Below are positions 1-9,686 of a stretch of 64,000 nucleotides of DNA, piece after piece. Under the pieces are notes generated by a model. The model saw only the letters and a list, made by a program, of their open reading frames with translations. It had not been told where the DNA came from and ran no database searches. Numbering within the stretch: the stretch's first letter is position 1; the number at the start of each line of letters is the position of its first letter. The DNA comes from Wohlfahrtiimonas larvae (GTDB taxonomy: Bacteria; Pseudomonadota; Gammaproteobacteria; Cardiobacteriales; Wohlfahrtiimonadaceae). The stretch spans positions 388,247 to 452,246 of the forward strand of contig NZ_BAABKE010000002.1 in the NCBI RefSeq assembly GCF_039543665.1, in the 5' to 3' direction. The position numbers and the translations under genes were made by a program.

Positions 1-1
1 T

Positions 2-115
2 GAAGATACAGCATTATGTCCCACTTGTGATATAGATTCAGTCATAGGATCAGCCTCAGGATTCCCCATTACGAAAGAATTCCTTCAAGCCATGCAAGAT
101 TATTGGTTTAACTAA
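2..115 (+). CDS. C-terminal fragment of an unrecognised small CxxC protein
   Basis: The window opens inside a plus-strand reading frame whose last 37 codons end at a TAA. The visible tail contains a CPTC pair followed by a Gly/Ser-rich stretch and ends in Tyr-Trp-Phe-Asn. The CxxC suggests one half of a zinc-ribbon or redox site, but I cannot name the family from this tail. It ends about 10 bases before a bidirectional hairpin, which supports a genuine gene end. The start and most of the protein lie outside the window. Confidence 0.55.
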   Translation, partial: EDTALCPTCDIDSVIGSASGFPITKEFLQAMQDYWFN

Positions 116-124
116 TAGACACAA

Positions 125-152
125 AAAAAACCAGCAAATATGCTGGTTTTCA
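125..152. terminator. Bidirectional rho-independent terminator
   Basis: AAAACCAGCA and TGCTGGTTTT pair around a short AATA loop, with A and T runs on the two sides. It lies between two converging genes: the partial plus-strand gene and ilvE on the minus strand. Confidence 0.8.
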
Positions 153-190
153 TGATTGCGATTATTTATAACTTAAAGTTATATTAAGCA

Positions 191-1213
191 TTAAACCTTA
201 ACAATCCAACCTTCTGGCGCTTCTATGTCACCAAATTGAATGCCAACTAACTCGTTATAGAGCTTAGTTGTGATTGGCCCAACTTCTGTTTCACTGTAGA
301 ACACATGGAATTTATCTTGCGTTTGAATTCCACCAATTGGCGAAATAACAGCCGCCGTACCACAGGCGCCCGCCTCCACAAATTGATCCAACTCTGATAA
401 ATAAACATCACCTTCAATTGCTTCCATGCCTAAACGCTCTTTTGCAATCTGCAATAAAGAATATTTAGTAATGCTTGGCAAAATGGATGGTGAAATTGGC
501 GTAATAAATTTATTATCCGCTGTAATACCAAAGAAGTTAGCAGAACCTACTTCTTCAATTTTAGTGTGTGTTGCAGGATCTAAATAGATACAATCTGAGA
601 AATTACGTTCATGCGCTTCGTAACCTGGTAATAAACTTGCCGCATAGTTACCACCAACTTTTGATGCGCCTGTGCCCATTGGTGCTGCACGATCATAGTC
701 AGAAATAACAAAATTAGTCGGTACTAATCCGCCTTTGAAATATGGGCCAACTGGCATACAAAATGCTGTAAAAATAAATTCTGGTGCAGGCTTAACACCA
801 ATATTTGGACCAACACCAATATATAACGGGCGAATGTATAAAGAAGCACCTGTACCATAAGGTGGTACATAAGCTTCATTCGCACGCACAACTTCTTTAA
901 TCGCTTCCACAAACATCTCTTCTGGAATTTGTGGCATGCGTAAACGACGAGCACTGTCATTCATTCTACGCGCATTTTCATAAGGACGGAATAATTGAAT
1001 GCTACCATCTTTTGTGCGATAAGCTTTCATACCTTCAAAACATTGCTGACCATAATGCAAAGCTGTTGATCCTTCATGAATATGCAGATTAGGATCTTCT
1101 GTCAATTCACCTTTTTGCCAAGCACCATTCACATGCTTTGCTAAAAAACGATACGGTGTTTGAATATAATCAAAACCTAAATTTTCCCAATCAATATCAA
1201 CTGTTTTTGACAT
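191..1213 (-). CDS. ilvE: Branched-chain amino acid aminotransferase (type II BCAT)
   Basis: This 340-residue PLP-dependent enzyme transaminates leucine, isoleucine and valine with 2-oxoglutarate, the last step of their synthesis. The PLP lysine is visible in SKVGGNY at about residue 185, and the family's GQQCFEGMKAYR and ACGTAAV motifs are present. The frame is open for 22 more codons upstream, but ATG at 1213 has AAGGA at normal spacing and gives the canonical N terminus, so I start there. It follows uvrA and an unknown ORF on the same strand and ends at the hairpin near 125-152. Length is normal for type II BCATs. Confidence 0.93.
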   Translation of the reverse strand: MSKTVDIDWENLGFDYIQTPYRFLAKHVNGAWQKGELTEDPNLHIHEGSTALHYGQQCFEGMKAYRTKDGSIQLFRPYENARRMNDSARRLRMPQIPEEMFVEAIKEVVRANEAYVPPYGTGASLYIRPLYIGVGPNIGVKPAPEFIFTAFCMPVGPYFKGGLVPTNFVISDYDRAAPMGTGASKVGGNYAASLLPGYEAHERNFSDCIYLDPATHTKIEEVGSANFFGITADNKFITPISPSILPSITKYSLLQIAKERLGMEAIEGDVYLSELDQFVEAGACGTAAVISPIGGIQTQDKFHVFYSETEVGPITTKLYNELVGIQFGDIEAPEGWIVKV

Positions 1214-1223
1214 TCTATTATCC

Positions 1224-1667
1224 TTATAAACTATATTGTGGAAGATCATCATCAAAAGTTTGATCTTCCAAGCTATCAATAATATTCACCTCGCCTATCA
1301 TTACACCTATATCTGTAAATAATAGAGCATTAATATGTTTAATATATTTTTCAAGCTCTGCATAGTTAATTCTTAAAATTTTCTGTATCGCATCTACAGA
1401 ATGTAACTGCGCAACATTTTCTTCAACTTCCTTAAAAGTTGTACCATATTTGGTGCCATCAATGAGCACTGCTTTACATGTCACATAATCAGATTCAAAA
1501 CTCATAAAACCAAAACCAATCAGATAGTATTTATCCATATCTATTTTATGTTCACGACAAAGCGCAGCTAAACTCGCGATTCGTCCTTCCCAATCAATTT
1601 CAATTTGTCCAACTAAATCACTGTATTTTGTTTTAATGGCTGGTTTAGTCATCGGCAATCTTTTCAT
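1224..1667 (-). CDS. Hypothetical protein, 147 aa
   Basis: I do not recognise this protein. It is acidic and soluble-looking, with no signal peptide or membrane segment, and has a C-terminal run of acidic residues (EDQTFDDD). It sits 34 bases after uvrA and 10 bases before the ilvE start, so it is probably co-transcribed with both. The chosen ATG has AAGAGA upstream; the Met at codon 6 has no ribosome-binding site. Codon use looks like that of its neighbours, so a real coding gene is likely, but no function can be assigned. Confidence 0.65.
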   Translation of the reverse strand: MKRLPMTKPAIKTKYSDLVGQIEIDWEGRIASLAALCREHKIDMDKYYLIGFGFMSFESDYVTCKAVLIDGTKYGTTFKEVEENVAQLHSVDAIQKILRINYAELEKYIKHINALLFTDIGVMIGEVNIIDSLEDQTFDDDLPQYSL

Positions 1668-1701
1668 ATAGTCTCTTCTTTATCCATTTGAATGGCAAAC
1701 G

Positions 1702-4521
1702 TTATAGCAAAAAATCTTTTAAAAAGCGTCCTGTAGCACTTTTAGGATTATTGGCAATATCTTCTGGTGCTCCTTCACCAATTATCATACCACCTTTATA
1801 ACCGCCTTCAGGACCTAAATCAATAATCCAATCAGCTGTTTTAATCACATCTAAATTATGTTCAATAATTACAATAGTATTACCTTGATCACGCAATGTA
1901 TTAATCACAGTTAATAACTGAGCAATATCATGAAAATGCAAACCCGTTGTTGGCTCATCCAAAATATATAATGTTTTACCTGTATCACGCTTTGATAATT
2001 CTCGTGATAATTTAACACGCTGCGCTTCACCGCCTGATAATGTTGTAGCATTTTGCCCAAGCGTAATATAACTTAAGCCAACTTCCATCAATGTAGATAA
2101 TCGGCGATGAATCACAGGAATTGCAGAGAAAAATTCACAAGCATCTTCCACTGTCATATCCAGCACTTCACTGATATTTTTACCTTTGTATTGAATATCC
2201 AGAGTTTCACGATTATAGCGCTTACCTTTACAAACATCACATAACACATAAACATCTGGCAAGAAATGCATTTCAACTTTAATTAAGCCATCTCCTTGAC
2301 ATGCTTCGCAACGCCCACCTTTAACGTTAAAACTGAATCGCCCCGCAGTATAGCCACGCGCACGAGATTCTGCCGTACCTGCAAAGAGTTCACGAATCGG
2401 CGTAAATAAACCTGTATATGTTGCAGGGTTTGATCTTGGTGTTCGGCCAATCGGGCTTTGATCAATATTGATCACTTTATCAATGTGTTCTAAACCTTTG
2501 ATTTCTTTCACCGGTGCAACTTCTTGGCTAGCACGATTCAAAGCATTAGCTGTAAATGGATACAACGTATCATTCACCAATGTTGATTTACCTGAACCTG
2601 AAACACCTGTAACACACGTTAATAAACCCACAGGAATATTCACGCTCACATCTTTTAAGTTATTGCCTGTTGCGCCAATGATAGATAATTGCTTGTCAGG
2701 ATCATTTTTAGCACGCTCTTTTGGTACTGCAATCTCTTTTTTCTTCGATAAATATTGCCCTGTTAAAGATTCAGGTACAGCCATGATCTCTTTCACATTA
2801 CCTTCAGCGACAACTTCACCGCCATGAACACCCGCACCAGGGCCAATATCCACAACATAATCAGCCGCACGAATAGCATCTTCATCATGCTCTACCACAA
2901 TCACGGTATTGCCTAAGTCACGCAGATGAATCAATGTATTCAGTAATCGTTCATTATCACGTTGATGTAAACCAATCGATGGTTCATCCAATACATACAT
3001 TACGCCCACTAAACCTGCACCAATCTGTGATGCCAAGCGAATGCGCTGTGCTTCGCCACCTGATAAGGTTTCTGCTGAGCGAGATAAATTCAAATAATCC
3101 AAACCAACATTGACTAAGAAACCTAATCGTTCGGTAATTTCTTTCAAAATTTTATCAGCAATTTCAGCTTTAGCACCTGTTAATGTCAACGTAGATGACC
3201 AATTCAAAGCATCATCAATAGACATCGATGTTACTTGGTTAATGGCATGATCATGGATCAATACATTCCGTGCAGATTCATTCAAACGCGCACCACCACA
3301 AGCTGTACAAGGACGAGAAGTTAAGTATTTTGCTAATTCTTCACGCATACTTTGTGAATCTGTTTCATGATAACGGCGATCTAAATTTGGTAAAATTCCT
3401 TCAAATGCGTGCGTTCTTTTAACAACTTTGCCATTCGAATCATAATATTCAAAGTCAATTTCTTCTTTACCACTACCATTTAAAATGACATTTTGGATAT
3501 TGTCAGGCAATTCTCTGAAAGGAATTTCAGGGTCGAATTTATAATGTTTTGCCAATGACAAAATCATTGAATAATAATAAAAAGCTTTTTTATCCCAACC
3601 GCGTACAGCACCTGTTGCTAAGGATAATTCATCACTTGTGATCACTTTTGTGGGATCAAAATATTGGCTCACGCCCAAACCATCACAGCTCGGGCAAGCA
3701 CCTGTTGGATTATTGAATGAAAATAATCTCGGCTCTAATTCAGGCAATGAAAAGCCACATTCAGGGCAGGCATAATTTGCGGAGAATTGCAGCATAATGG
3801 ATGGATCATTCATATCCACCGCATAAACTAAGCCTGATGATAATATTAAGGCTGTTTCCATCGATTCAGCTATACGCTGAGTAATATCAGGACGAACTTT
3901 AAAGCGATCAATCACCACTTCAATGCTGTGTTTTTGTTTAGGATTAATTTCAGGTAACTCATCGATTTCGTAAACTTCGCCATCAATTCTGATACGCAAA
4001 TAACCTTGTGATTTCAAGCCTTCGATTAATTTAACATGCTCACCTTTACGATCACGGATCACAGGCGCTAACAGCATGATGCGAGAATCTTCAGGGAGAT
4101 TCAAAACTTGATCCACCATCTGGCTCACAGTTTGTGCATGCAAAGCTAAATGATGTGTTGGACAATGTGGTGTACCAATTCGCGCAAATAATAAGCGCAA
4201 ATAGTCATAAATTTCTGTCACTGTTCCTACTGTAGAACGTGGGTTATGCGATGTTGATTTCTGCTCAATCGAAATCGCTGGCGATAAACCTTCAATATGG
4301 TCAACATCTGGTTTATCCATCATCGATAAGAATTGGCGAGCATAAGCGGATAACGATTCAACGTAACGTCTTTGCCCTTCAGCATACAAAGTATCAAATG
4401 CTAAAGAGGATTTACCAGAACCTGATAACCCTGTAATCACAATGAGTTTATTGCGAGGTAAGGTTAAACTGATATTTTTTAAATTGTGCGTGCGCGCACC
4501 TTGAACCGTAATATTTTCCAT
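1702..4521 (-). CDS. uvrA: Excinuclease ABC subunit A
   Basis: UvrA is the damage-sensing ABC ATPase of nucleotide excision repair and hands DNA to UvrB. The 939-residue protein has the usual duplicated layout: Walker A GLSGSGKSS near residues 31-39 and a second GVSGSGKST in the C-terminal half, two LSGGEAQR signatures, and CxxC zinc modules (CPEC...CPSC and CEAC...CDVC). Four codons of open frame precede ATG 4521, beginning with TTG; ATG 4521 has GAGAG at good spacing and is preferred. I saw no LexA box in the upstream 220 bases, so SOS control is not evident. A terminator separates it from ctpA. Confidence 0.97.
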   Translation of the reverse strand: MENITVQGARTHNLKNISLTLPRNKLIVITGLSGSGKSSLAFDTLYAEGQRRYVESLSAYARQFLSMMDKPDVDHIEGLSPAISIEQKSTSHNPRSTVGTVTEIYDYLRLLFARIGTPHCPTHHLALHAQTVSQMVDQVLNLPEDSRIMLLAPVIRDRKGEHVKLIEGLKSQGYLRIRIDGEVYEIDELPEINPKQKHSIEVVIDRFKVRPDITQRIAESMETALILSSGLVYAVDMNDPSIMLQFSANYACPECGFSLPELEPRLFSFNNPTGACPSCDGLGVSQYFDPTKVITSDELSLATGAVRGWDKKAFYYYSMILSLAKHYKFDPEIPFRELPDNIQNVILNGSGKEEIDFEYYDSNGKVVKRTHAFEGILPNLDRRYHETDSQSMREELAKYLTSRPCTACGGARLNESARNVLIHDHAINQVTSMSIDDALNWSSTLTLTGAKAEIADKILKEITERLGFLVNVGLDYLNLSRSAETLSGGEAQRIRLASQIGAGLVGVMYVLDEPSIGLHQRDNERLLNTLIHLRDLGNTVIVVEHDEDAIRAADYVVDIGPGAGVHGGEVVAEGNVKEIMAVPESLTGQYLSKKKEIAVPKERAKNDPDKQLSIIGATGNNLKDVSVNIPVGLLTCVTGVSGSGKSTLVNDTLYPFTANALNRASQEVAPVKEIKGLEHIDKVINIDQSPIGRTPRSNPATYTGLFTPIRELFAGTAESRARGYTAGRFSFNVKGGRCEACQGDGLIKVEMHFLPDVYVLCDVCKGKRYNRETLDIQYKGKNISEVLDMTVEDACEFFSAIPVIHRRLSTLMEVGLSYITLGQNATTLSGGEAQRVKLSRELSKRDTGKTLYILDEPTTGLHFHDIAQLLTVINTLRDQGNTIVIIEHNLDVIKTADWIIDLGPEGGYKGGMIIGEGAPEDIANNPKSATGRFLKDFLL

Positions 4522-4743
4522 ATTGACTCTCAAAAAGACCTCAAACTAACTCTGGCTATTTTACACGAAGCCATCAGCCAATTTTCACTAAACCAATTAT
4601 CATACTTGATAATAAAAGTAATAAACCATAGCGCCTACAAAAATAATGAATACGCACCATCTAAAAATTCGAGAATACTCAAATAATATATCACTCAAAA
4701 AATGCCAAATAATTTCAAAAATATTAGACATAAAATTTGCCCC

Positions 4744-4772
4744 AAAATAAAAAGACTGCCGAAGCAGCCTTC
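4744..4772 (-). terminator. Rho-independent terminator after ctpA
   Basis: Read on the minus strand, AAGGCTGC and GCAGTCTT close over a TTCG tetraloop (one G-T pair) and are followed by TTTTTATTTT. It begins 13 bases past the ctpA stop and separates gpmI-ctpA from uvrA. Confidence 0.9.
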
Positions 4773-4784
4773 ATATTGATCAAC

Positions 4785-6152
4785 TTATTGAGTTTCTAAA
4801 ACATCTTTTACAAAAATCAAGCTTTTAAGCAAATTTAATGCTTCATACAATTGATTATCTGAAATAGCCAATCCACGAGCTTTCTCTGATTGTGCAAATG
4901 TTGTAATATTTTGCTCTTTATCAGAACCTTTATTTAAACGTTTTGCTAAATTTTCTTCACGAATAAAGTTAGAATTACGTTCTGAATCAACATTTAACGA
5001 TAATAATTCAATATTTGGAGAAATACCTTCACCCTGAATAGAGCGACCTTCTGGCGTATAATATAAGGCTGTCGTATATTTCATTCCTTGACCATTGGCT
5101 AAATTAACAACAGATTGCACAGAACCTTTACCAAAGCTTTTTTCACCCGCAATGATTCCTCGACGTTGATCTTGAATCGCCCCCGCAACAATTTCAGAAG
5201 CAGATGCCGAGCCACCGTTAATTAATACAACTAAAGGTGCTCCCTCTAAAATATCACCAGGATTTGCCACAAAATCAATACGAGAAGCAGGATCACGACC
5301 TTGTGTGTAAACAATTAAACCTGATTCTAAAAAGAGATCTGAAATTTCTACTGCTTGATCTAATACACCACCTGGGTTATTACGTAAATCTAAAATCAAC
5401 CCTTTAACAGTTGTTTTTTTTGCCATTGCTTGTTTATTTAAGTCATCAATCGCTGTTTTCATCTCTTCAGCTGATCGTTCTTGAAACTGGCTCAAGCGAA
5501 TATAACCAAACTCATTATCAATCAACTCGCCTTTGATGCTCTCTGTTTTAATTACATCGCGAACTACAGGAATTGTTAATGGTGAGCGTTCACTTTCACG
5601 AATAATTGTCAATACAACTTCTGTACCCGGTTCACCTTTTAACATATCAACTGCTTTCGCAACATCAATAGACTGTACAGCCGTCGAATCAATTTTAATG
5701 ATCAAATCTCCTGCTTGAATACCCGCTTTTTTAGCAGGTGAACCATCCATTGGAGAAATGATGCGAATCAAGCCATCTTCGCTCACAACTTCAACACCCA
5801 AGCCTGCAAATGATCCCGTTGTAAACTCTTGAACTTTTTTATATGATTCAGAATCATAAAACTCAGAATGAGGATCTAATCCGCTCAACATACCTTTAAT
5901 GGCATTATTGACCAAAGTTTCTTCTGTGACCTCTTCAACATAATTAGCACGCAACTGTTCAAAAACATTGACGAATAACAATAACTGCTGAACAGGTAAA
6001 TTTGCTGTTGCAGCATTCTCTATCACTTCTTCACTAACATTAGGCACAACAACCTTCGGTTGTTCAATCGTCAATGCCATGCTTTCACTATTAGCAAAAG
6101 ATAACAATGACAATAACGTAACTGCTACCAAGGATTTTTGAAACTTTCTCAT
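4785..6152 (-). CDS. ctpA: C-terminal processing peptidase, S41 family (CtpA)
   Basis: This is a 455-residue periplasmic serine protease. It has an N-terminal signal peptide (about residues 1-26), a PDZ domain at about 110-190 and an S41 catalytic core. The Ser/Lys dyad is readable: Ser317 in GGSASASE and Lys342 in FGKGSVQ, 25 residues apart as in E. coli Prc. Family members trim C termini of envelope proteins and regulate peptidoglycan hydrolases. It lies 24 bases downstream of gpmI, a frequent arrangement in gammaproteobacteria, though the envC gene often found between them is missing here. Confidence 0.93.
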   Translation of the reverse strand: MRKFQKSLVAVTLLSLLSFANSESMALTIEQPKVVVPNVSEEVIENAATANLPVQQLLLFVNVFEQLRANYVEEVTEETLVNNAIKGMLSGLDPHSEFYDSESYKKVQEFTTGSFAGLGVEVVSEDGLIRIISPMDGSPAKKAGIQAGDLIIKIDSTAVQSIDVAKAVDMLKGEPGTEVVLTIIRESERSPLTIPVVRDVIKTESIKGELIDNEFGYIRLSQFQERSAEEMKTAIDDLNKQAMAKKTTVKGLILDLRNNPGGVLDQAVEISDLFLESGLIVYTQGRDPASRIDFVANPGDILEGAPLVVLINGGSASASEIVAGAIQDQRRGIIAGEKSFGKGSVQSVVNLANGQGMKYTTALYYTPEGRSIQGEGISPNIELLSLNVDSERNSNFIREENLAKRLNKGSDKEQNITTFAQSEKARGLAISDNQLYEALNLLKSLIFVKDVLETQ

Positions 6153-6176
6153 CCTGAATTTCTCCGTTTAATTATA

Positions 6177-7709
6177 TTATTTGAAATGGATTAAGTTTTG
6201 CCCTGTCATTTCTGCGGGTTGTTCCACACCCAACAAGTGTAAAATCGTTGGAGCGATATCTTTCAATGCACCATCTGGTGACAATGCAGCAGGACGGCCT
6301 AAATAAATGAATGGTACAGGTCCTGTTGTATGAGCAGTATGTGGCTGATTTGTTTTATCATCCCATGTTAATTCAGCATTACCATGATCGGCTGTCACTA
6401 ATAACTCACCGCCCACTTCCAATACTGCATCATAAACTCTGCCCATGCATTCATCCACTGTTTCTACAGCAGTTACAATCGCATCAAAAACACCTGTATG
6501 ACCAACCATATCTGGGTTTGCAAAGTTACAAATGATCACATCAAATTTTTGAGATAAAATTGCTTCCACTAAGTTATCAGCAACTTCTGGCGCACTCATT
6601 TCTGGCTGTAAATCATATGTTGCCACTTTTGGTGAGTTAACCAAAATTCTATCTTCACCTGCAAATACTTGCTCACGGCCACCATTGAAGAAGAAAGTTA
6701 CGTGAGGATATTTTTCAGTTTCAGCCAAGCGCAATTGCGTTAAATTATGTTTAGCCAATACTTCGCCTAAACCATTCACCAATGATTGTGGTGGGAATGC
6801 AATTTCTGCATGAATGGTATCTTTATATTGTGTTAAGCAAACATAATGAGATAATTTAGGACGATATTTAGGCACAAAACCTTCAAAATCATCTTCTGTA
6901 AATGGATATGTGATTTCACGCGCGCGATCAGAACGGAAATTCATGAACATAACAGCATCACCATCTTCCATTTTTACAGCTTCACCAATCACTGTCGCTT
7001 TTACAAATTCGTCATTTTCATTGCGATCATAAGCAGCTTTTAAACCTTCCATTGCAGAATTTGCATGGAATTCACCTTTCCCTTGGCTCAATAGATCATA
7101 AGCTTGTTCAACACGCTCCCAACGATTATCACGATCCATCGCAAAGTAACGACCAATGATTGTTGCAAAACGACCTACTTTTGTATTGCTAAATACGGCT
7201 TCTGCTCTTTCGATATAAGTTTGCGCTGAACGTGGTGGCGTATCACGACCATCCAAGAATGCATGTAGATAAATCTTTGTTAAACCTAATTCTGCAGCTA
7301 CTTTAATTAAGCCATGAATATGAGCCTCATCTGCATGCACGCCACCATCTGATAACAAACCAAAAATGTGTAAGGCCTTGCCACTTGCTTTTAAATCACC
7401 CAATGTTTTTACTACCACAGGATTTTTTACAAATTCATCTTCTTCAAATGCTTTAGTAATACGTGTTAAATCTTGGTAAACAACTCGTCCCGCCCCAATA
7501 TTGATATGGCCCACTTCTGAGTTGCCCATTTGCCCATCTGGCAAACCCACAGCTAAACCAGATGTTTTCAATAATGTACAGGCACCCACAGTTTTGAACT
7601 CTTCAAAATTTGGTGTTTCAGCTGCCATAATGGCATTGTTTTTTACTTCTGTGCGATAACCCCAACCATCCAAAATACATAGAACAACAGGTTTTGGCGC
7701 TTTATTCAT
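6177..7709 (-). CDS. gpmI: 2,3-bisphosphoglycerate-independent phosphoglycerate mutase
   Basis: This cytoplasmic Mn-dependent glycolytic enzyme interconverts 3- and 2-phosphoglycerate. The 510-residue length is typical. The alkaline-phosphatase-type metal site is visible at its start (CILDGWG, Asp14), and the phosphorylated serine is Ser64 in MGNSEVGH; the C-terminal TADHGNAE metal motif is also present. It is the first gene of a gpmI-ctpA unit and is divergent from ggt across about 210 bases of AT-rich DNA that must hold both promoters. Confidence 0.96.
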   Translation of the reverse strand: MNKAPKPVVLCILDGWGYRTEVKNNAIMAAETPNFEEFKTVGACTLLKTSGLAVGLPDGQMGNSEVGHINIGAGRVVYQDLTRITKAFEEDEFVKNPVVVKTLGDLKASGKALHIFGLLSDGGVHADEAHIHGLIKVAAELGLTKIYLHAFLDGRDTPPRSAQTYIERAEAVFSNTKVGRFATIIGRYFAMDRDNRWERVEQAYDLLSQGKGEFHANSAMEGLKAAYDRNENDEFVKATVIGEAVKMEDGDAVMFMNFRSDRAREITYPFTEDDFEGFVPKYRPKLSHYVCLTQYKDTIHAEIAFPPQSLVNGLGEVLAKHNLTQLRLAETEKYPHVTFFFNGGREQVFAGEDRILVNSPKVATYDLQPEMSAPEVADNLVEAILSQKFDVIICNFANPDMVGHTGVFDAIVTAVETVDECMGRVYDAVLEVGGELLVTADHGNAELTWDDKTNQPHTAHTTGPVPFIYLGRPAALSPDGALKDIAPTILHLLGVEQPAEMTGQNLIHFK

Positions 7710-7920
7710 TGTAGATCCCTTTAGATTAATGATACAAATCAGTCAAATTTCATCATTATAATGAATTATCCTCAGCCTTTCAGGAATCATTTGCCTATAA
7801 AGTACTCGGTTATAATTTTAAATATATTTTTTTAAATTAATTTCAATTATGATCAAGATGATTATTCATAACCATCATAGAAATAATCACTATAAAAATA
7901 TTAAAACTTGGGAGGTTTAT

Positions 7921-9630
7921 ATGGTTGATTCATTACGTTCTTTGCTTGCAATTGGTATCATCAGCGCTTCAGGGCTCTGCTATGCACAAGTTAATTATGG
8001 TGTAGAAGGCGAAGCATTTCATCCTATTTTTGCAAAACAAGGCATGGTGGTTTCTCAAGAACCTCTCGCCACTCAAATAGGTTTAGATATTCTCAAAAAT
8101 GGTGGTAATGCTATTGATGCAGCTGTTGCTGTTGGCTACGCTTTAGCAGTCACACATCCTCAAGCAGGCAATATTGGCGGTGGTGGTTTTATGCTAATAC
8201 ATTTAGCAGATGGACAGACAACTGCCATAGATTTTCGTGAAGTTGCACCTAACGCTGCATCTCGCAATATGTATCTTGATGAAAACGGCAATATTATCCC
8301 TAATCGATCTTTAACCTCTCTGAGCGCTTCAGGTGTTCCGGGTACAGTCGCAGGTTTATCATATGCTTTAGAAAAATATGGCTCTCAATCGCCAGATAAG
8401 ATCTTAAATCCTGCCATTGAATTGGCAAAAAATGGCATTCCTGTTAGTTTAAATCTAAGCACAACATTTAAAAACTATGGTTATCGTGCTTTTAGCCCCC
8501 ATTCAAGTAGCCGAGCTATTTTCTTCAAAGAAGATCGCATCTTATCTGAGGGAGATCTTTTAATTCAAACAGATCTTGCCAATACATTAGCGCGTATTCG
8601 CGACAATGGTGCAAAAGAATTTTATATGGGCGAAACTGCCCAAAAGATAGCAACACATATGTCTAAAGGTGGGCTGATAACTTTAGATGATCTTAAAGAA
8701 TACAAAGTCATCGAACGAGAACCCATTAAGGGCACTTATAAAGGGTACGATATTATTTCCATGCCACCTCCTTCCTCTGGAGGGATTCATATCATTCAAA
8801 TTTTAAACATATTGGAAAATTTCAACTTACAAGAATATGGCCCTAATAGCGCCTTAACTTATCATTTAATGGCAGAGGCAATGAAACGTGCTTATGCTGA
8901 TCGCTCAGAATATCTAGGTGACCCTGAATTTGTAAATGTTCCAATTCAGACATTAACTAGTAAAGCTTATGCAAAAGATATTGCAAATCAAATCAGCCTA
9001 ACAAAATCAACACCTTCCTCTGAAATTAAACCTGCAAATTTAGCGCCCTATGAATCGACACAAACAACACATTATTCAGTTATAGATCAATATGGCAATG
9101 CAGTTGCGGTGACGTATACGTTGAATACTAACTTTGGCTCAGGCATTGTGGCAGAAGGTACCGGTATTTTATTGAACAATGAAATGGATGATTTTTCTAG
9201 CAAACCAGGCACGCCTAATATATATGGCCTTATTGGTGGCGAAAGTAATGCCATAGAACCTAAAAAACGCCCCTTATCATCGATGTCGCCCACCATTATC
9301 TCAAAAAATGGTGAAGTATTTGTTGTTACAGGTAGCCCAGGTGGTAGTCGCATTATCACAACTGTGTTGCAAATACTATTAAACACTATGGAATTTGATA
9401 TGAATATTGCTGAAGCTAGTTCTGCCCCTCGTATTCATCACCAATGGTTACCTGATTATATTCGTGTCGAAAAAACTGTCAGCCCAGACACAATTCGTGC
9501 ATTACAAGCATTGGGACATAAGGTCAAAATAGAACCTGTTATGGGAAGCACACAAAGTATTATGAAATTAGATCGTGGATTATTTGGTGCAACAGACCCA
9601 CGTACAGATGGCTCTAGCCAAGGTTACTAA
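7921..9630 (+). CDS. ggt: Gamma-glutamyltranspeptidase, periplasmic
   Basis: This Ntn-hydrolase cleaves or transfers the gamma-glutamyl group of glutathione in the periplasm. The frame is open from 7849, but GGGAGG lies just before ATG 7921. Starting there gives a clean signal peptide ending near CYAQ, so the protein is 569 aa. The autocleavage nucleophile is Thr383 in TTHYSV, which divides large and small subunits, and PLSSMSPT and GSPGGSRI substrate-site motifs follow. It is monocistronic and ends just before a long inverted repeat shared with the converging gene. Confidence 0.94.
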   Translation: MVDSLRSLLAIGIISASGLCYAQVNYGVEGEAFHPIFAKQGMVVSQEPLATQIGLDILKNGGNAIDAAVAVGYALAVTHPQAGNIGGGGFMLIHLADGQTTAIDFREVAPNAASRNMYLDENGNIIPNRSLTSLSASGVPGTVAGLSYALEKYGSQSPDKILNPAIELAKNGIPVSLNLSTTFKNYGYRAFSPHSSSRAIFFKEDRILSEGDLLIQTDLANTLARIRDNGAKEFYMGETAQKIATHMSKGGLITLDDLKEYKVIEREPIKGTYKGYDIISMPPPSSGGIHIIQILNILENFNLQEYGPNSALTYHLMAEAMKRAYADRSEYLGDPEFVNVPIQTLTSKAYAKDIANQISLTKSTPSSEIKPANLAPYESTQTTHYSVIDQYGNAVAVTYTLNTNFGSGIVAEGTGILLNNEMDDFSSKPGTPNIYGLIGGESNAIEPKKRPLSSMSPTIISKNGEVFVVTGSPGGSRIITTVLQILLNTMEFDMNIAEASSAPRIHHQWLPDYIRVEKTVSPDTIRALQALGHKVKIEPVMGSTQSIMKLDRGLFGATDPRTDGSSQGY

Positions 9631-9648
9631 AATTATCACCACCATATT

Positions 9649-9686
9649 GAGATTAATACTCTTACGTCATCTTGAGTATTAATCTC
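9649..9686. terminator. 13-bp perfect inverted repeat at convergent gene ends
   Basis: GAGATTAATACTC (9649-9661) is repeated inverted at 9674-9686 with a 12-base loop. It starts 19 bases after the ggt stop, and its right arm contains the TAA of the minus-strand DUF3553 gene. There is no clear T tract on either side, so termination is likely but not certain; an RNA-stability role is possible. Confidence 0.55.

Noticed and set aside
2468..2827. Plus-strand ORF of 119 codons inside uvrA
   Set aside because: It lies wholly antisense to strongly conserved uvrA sequence, so it is a frame shadow.
4596..4613. ATTATCA/TGATAAT inverted repeat upstream of uvrA as a LexA or other operator
   Set aside because: It does not fit CTG-N10-CAG, is 75 bases from the start, and is AT-only chance-prone sequence; too weak to annotate.
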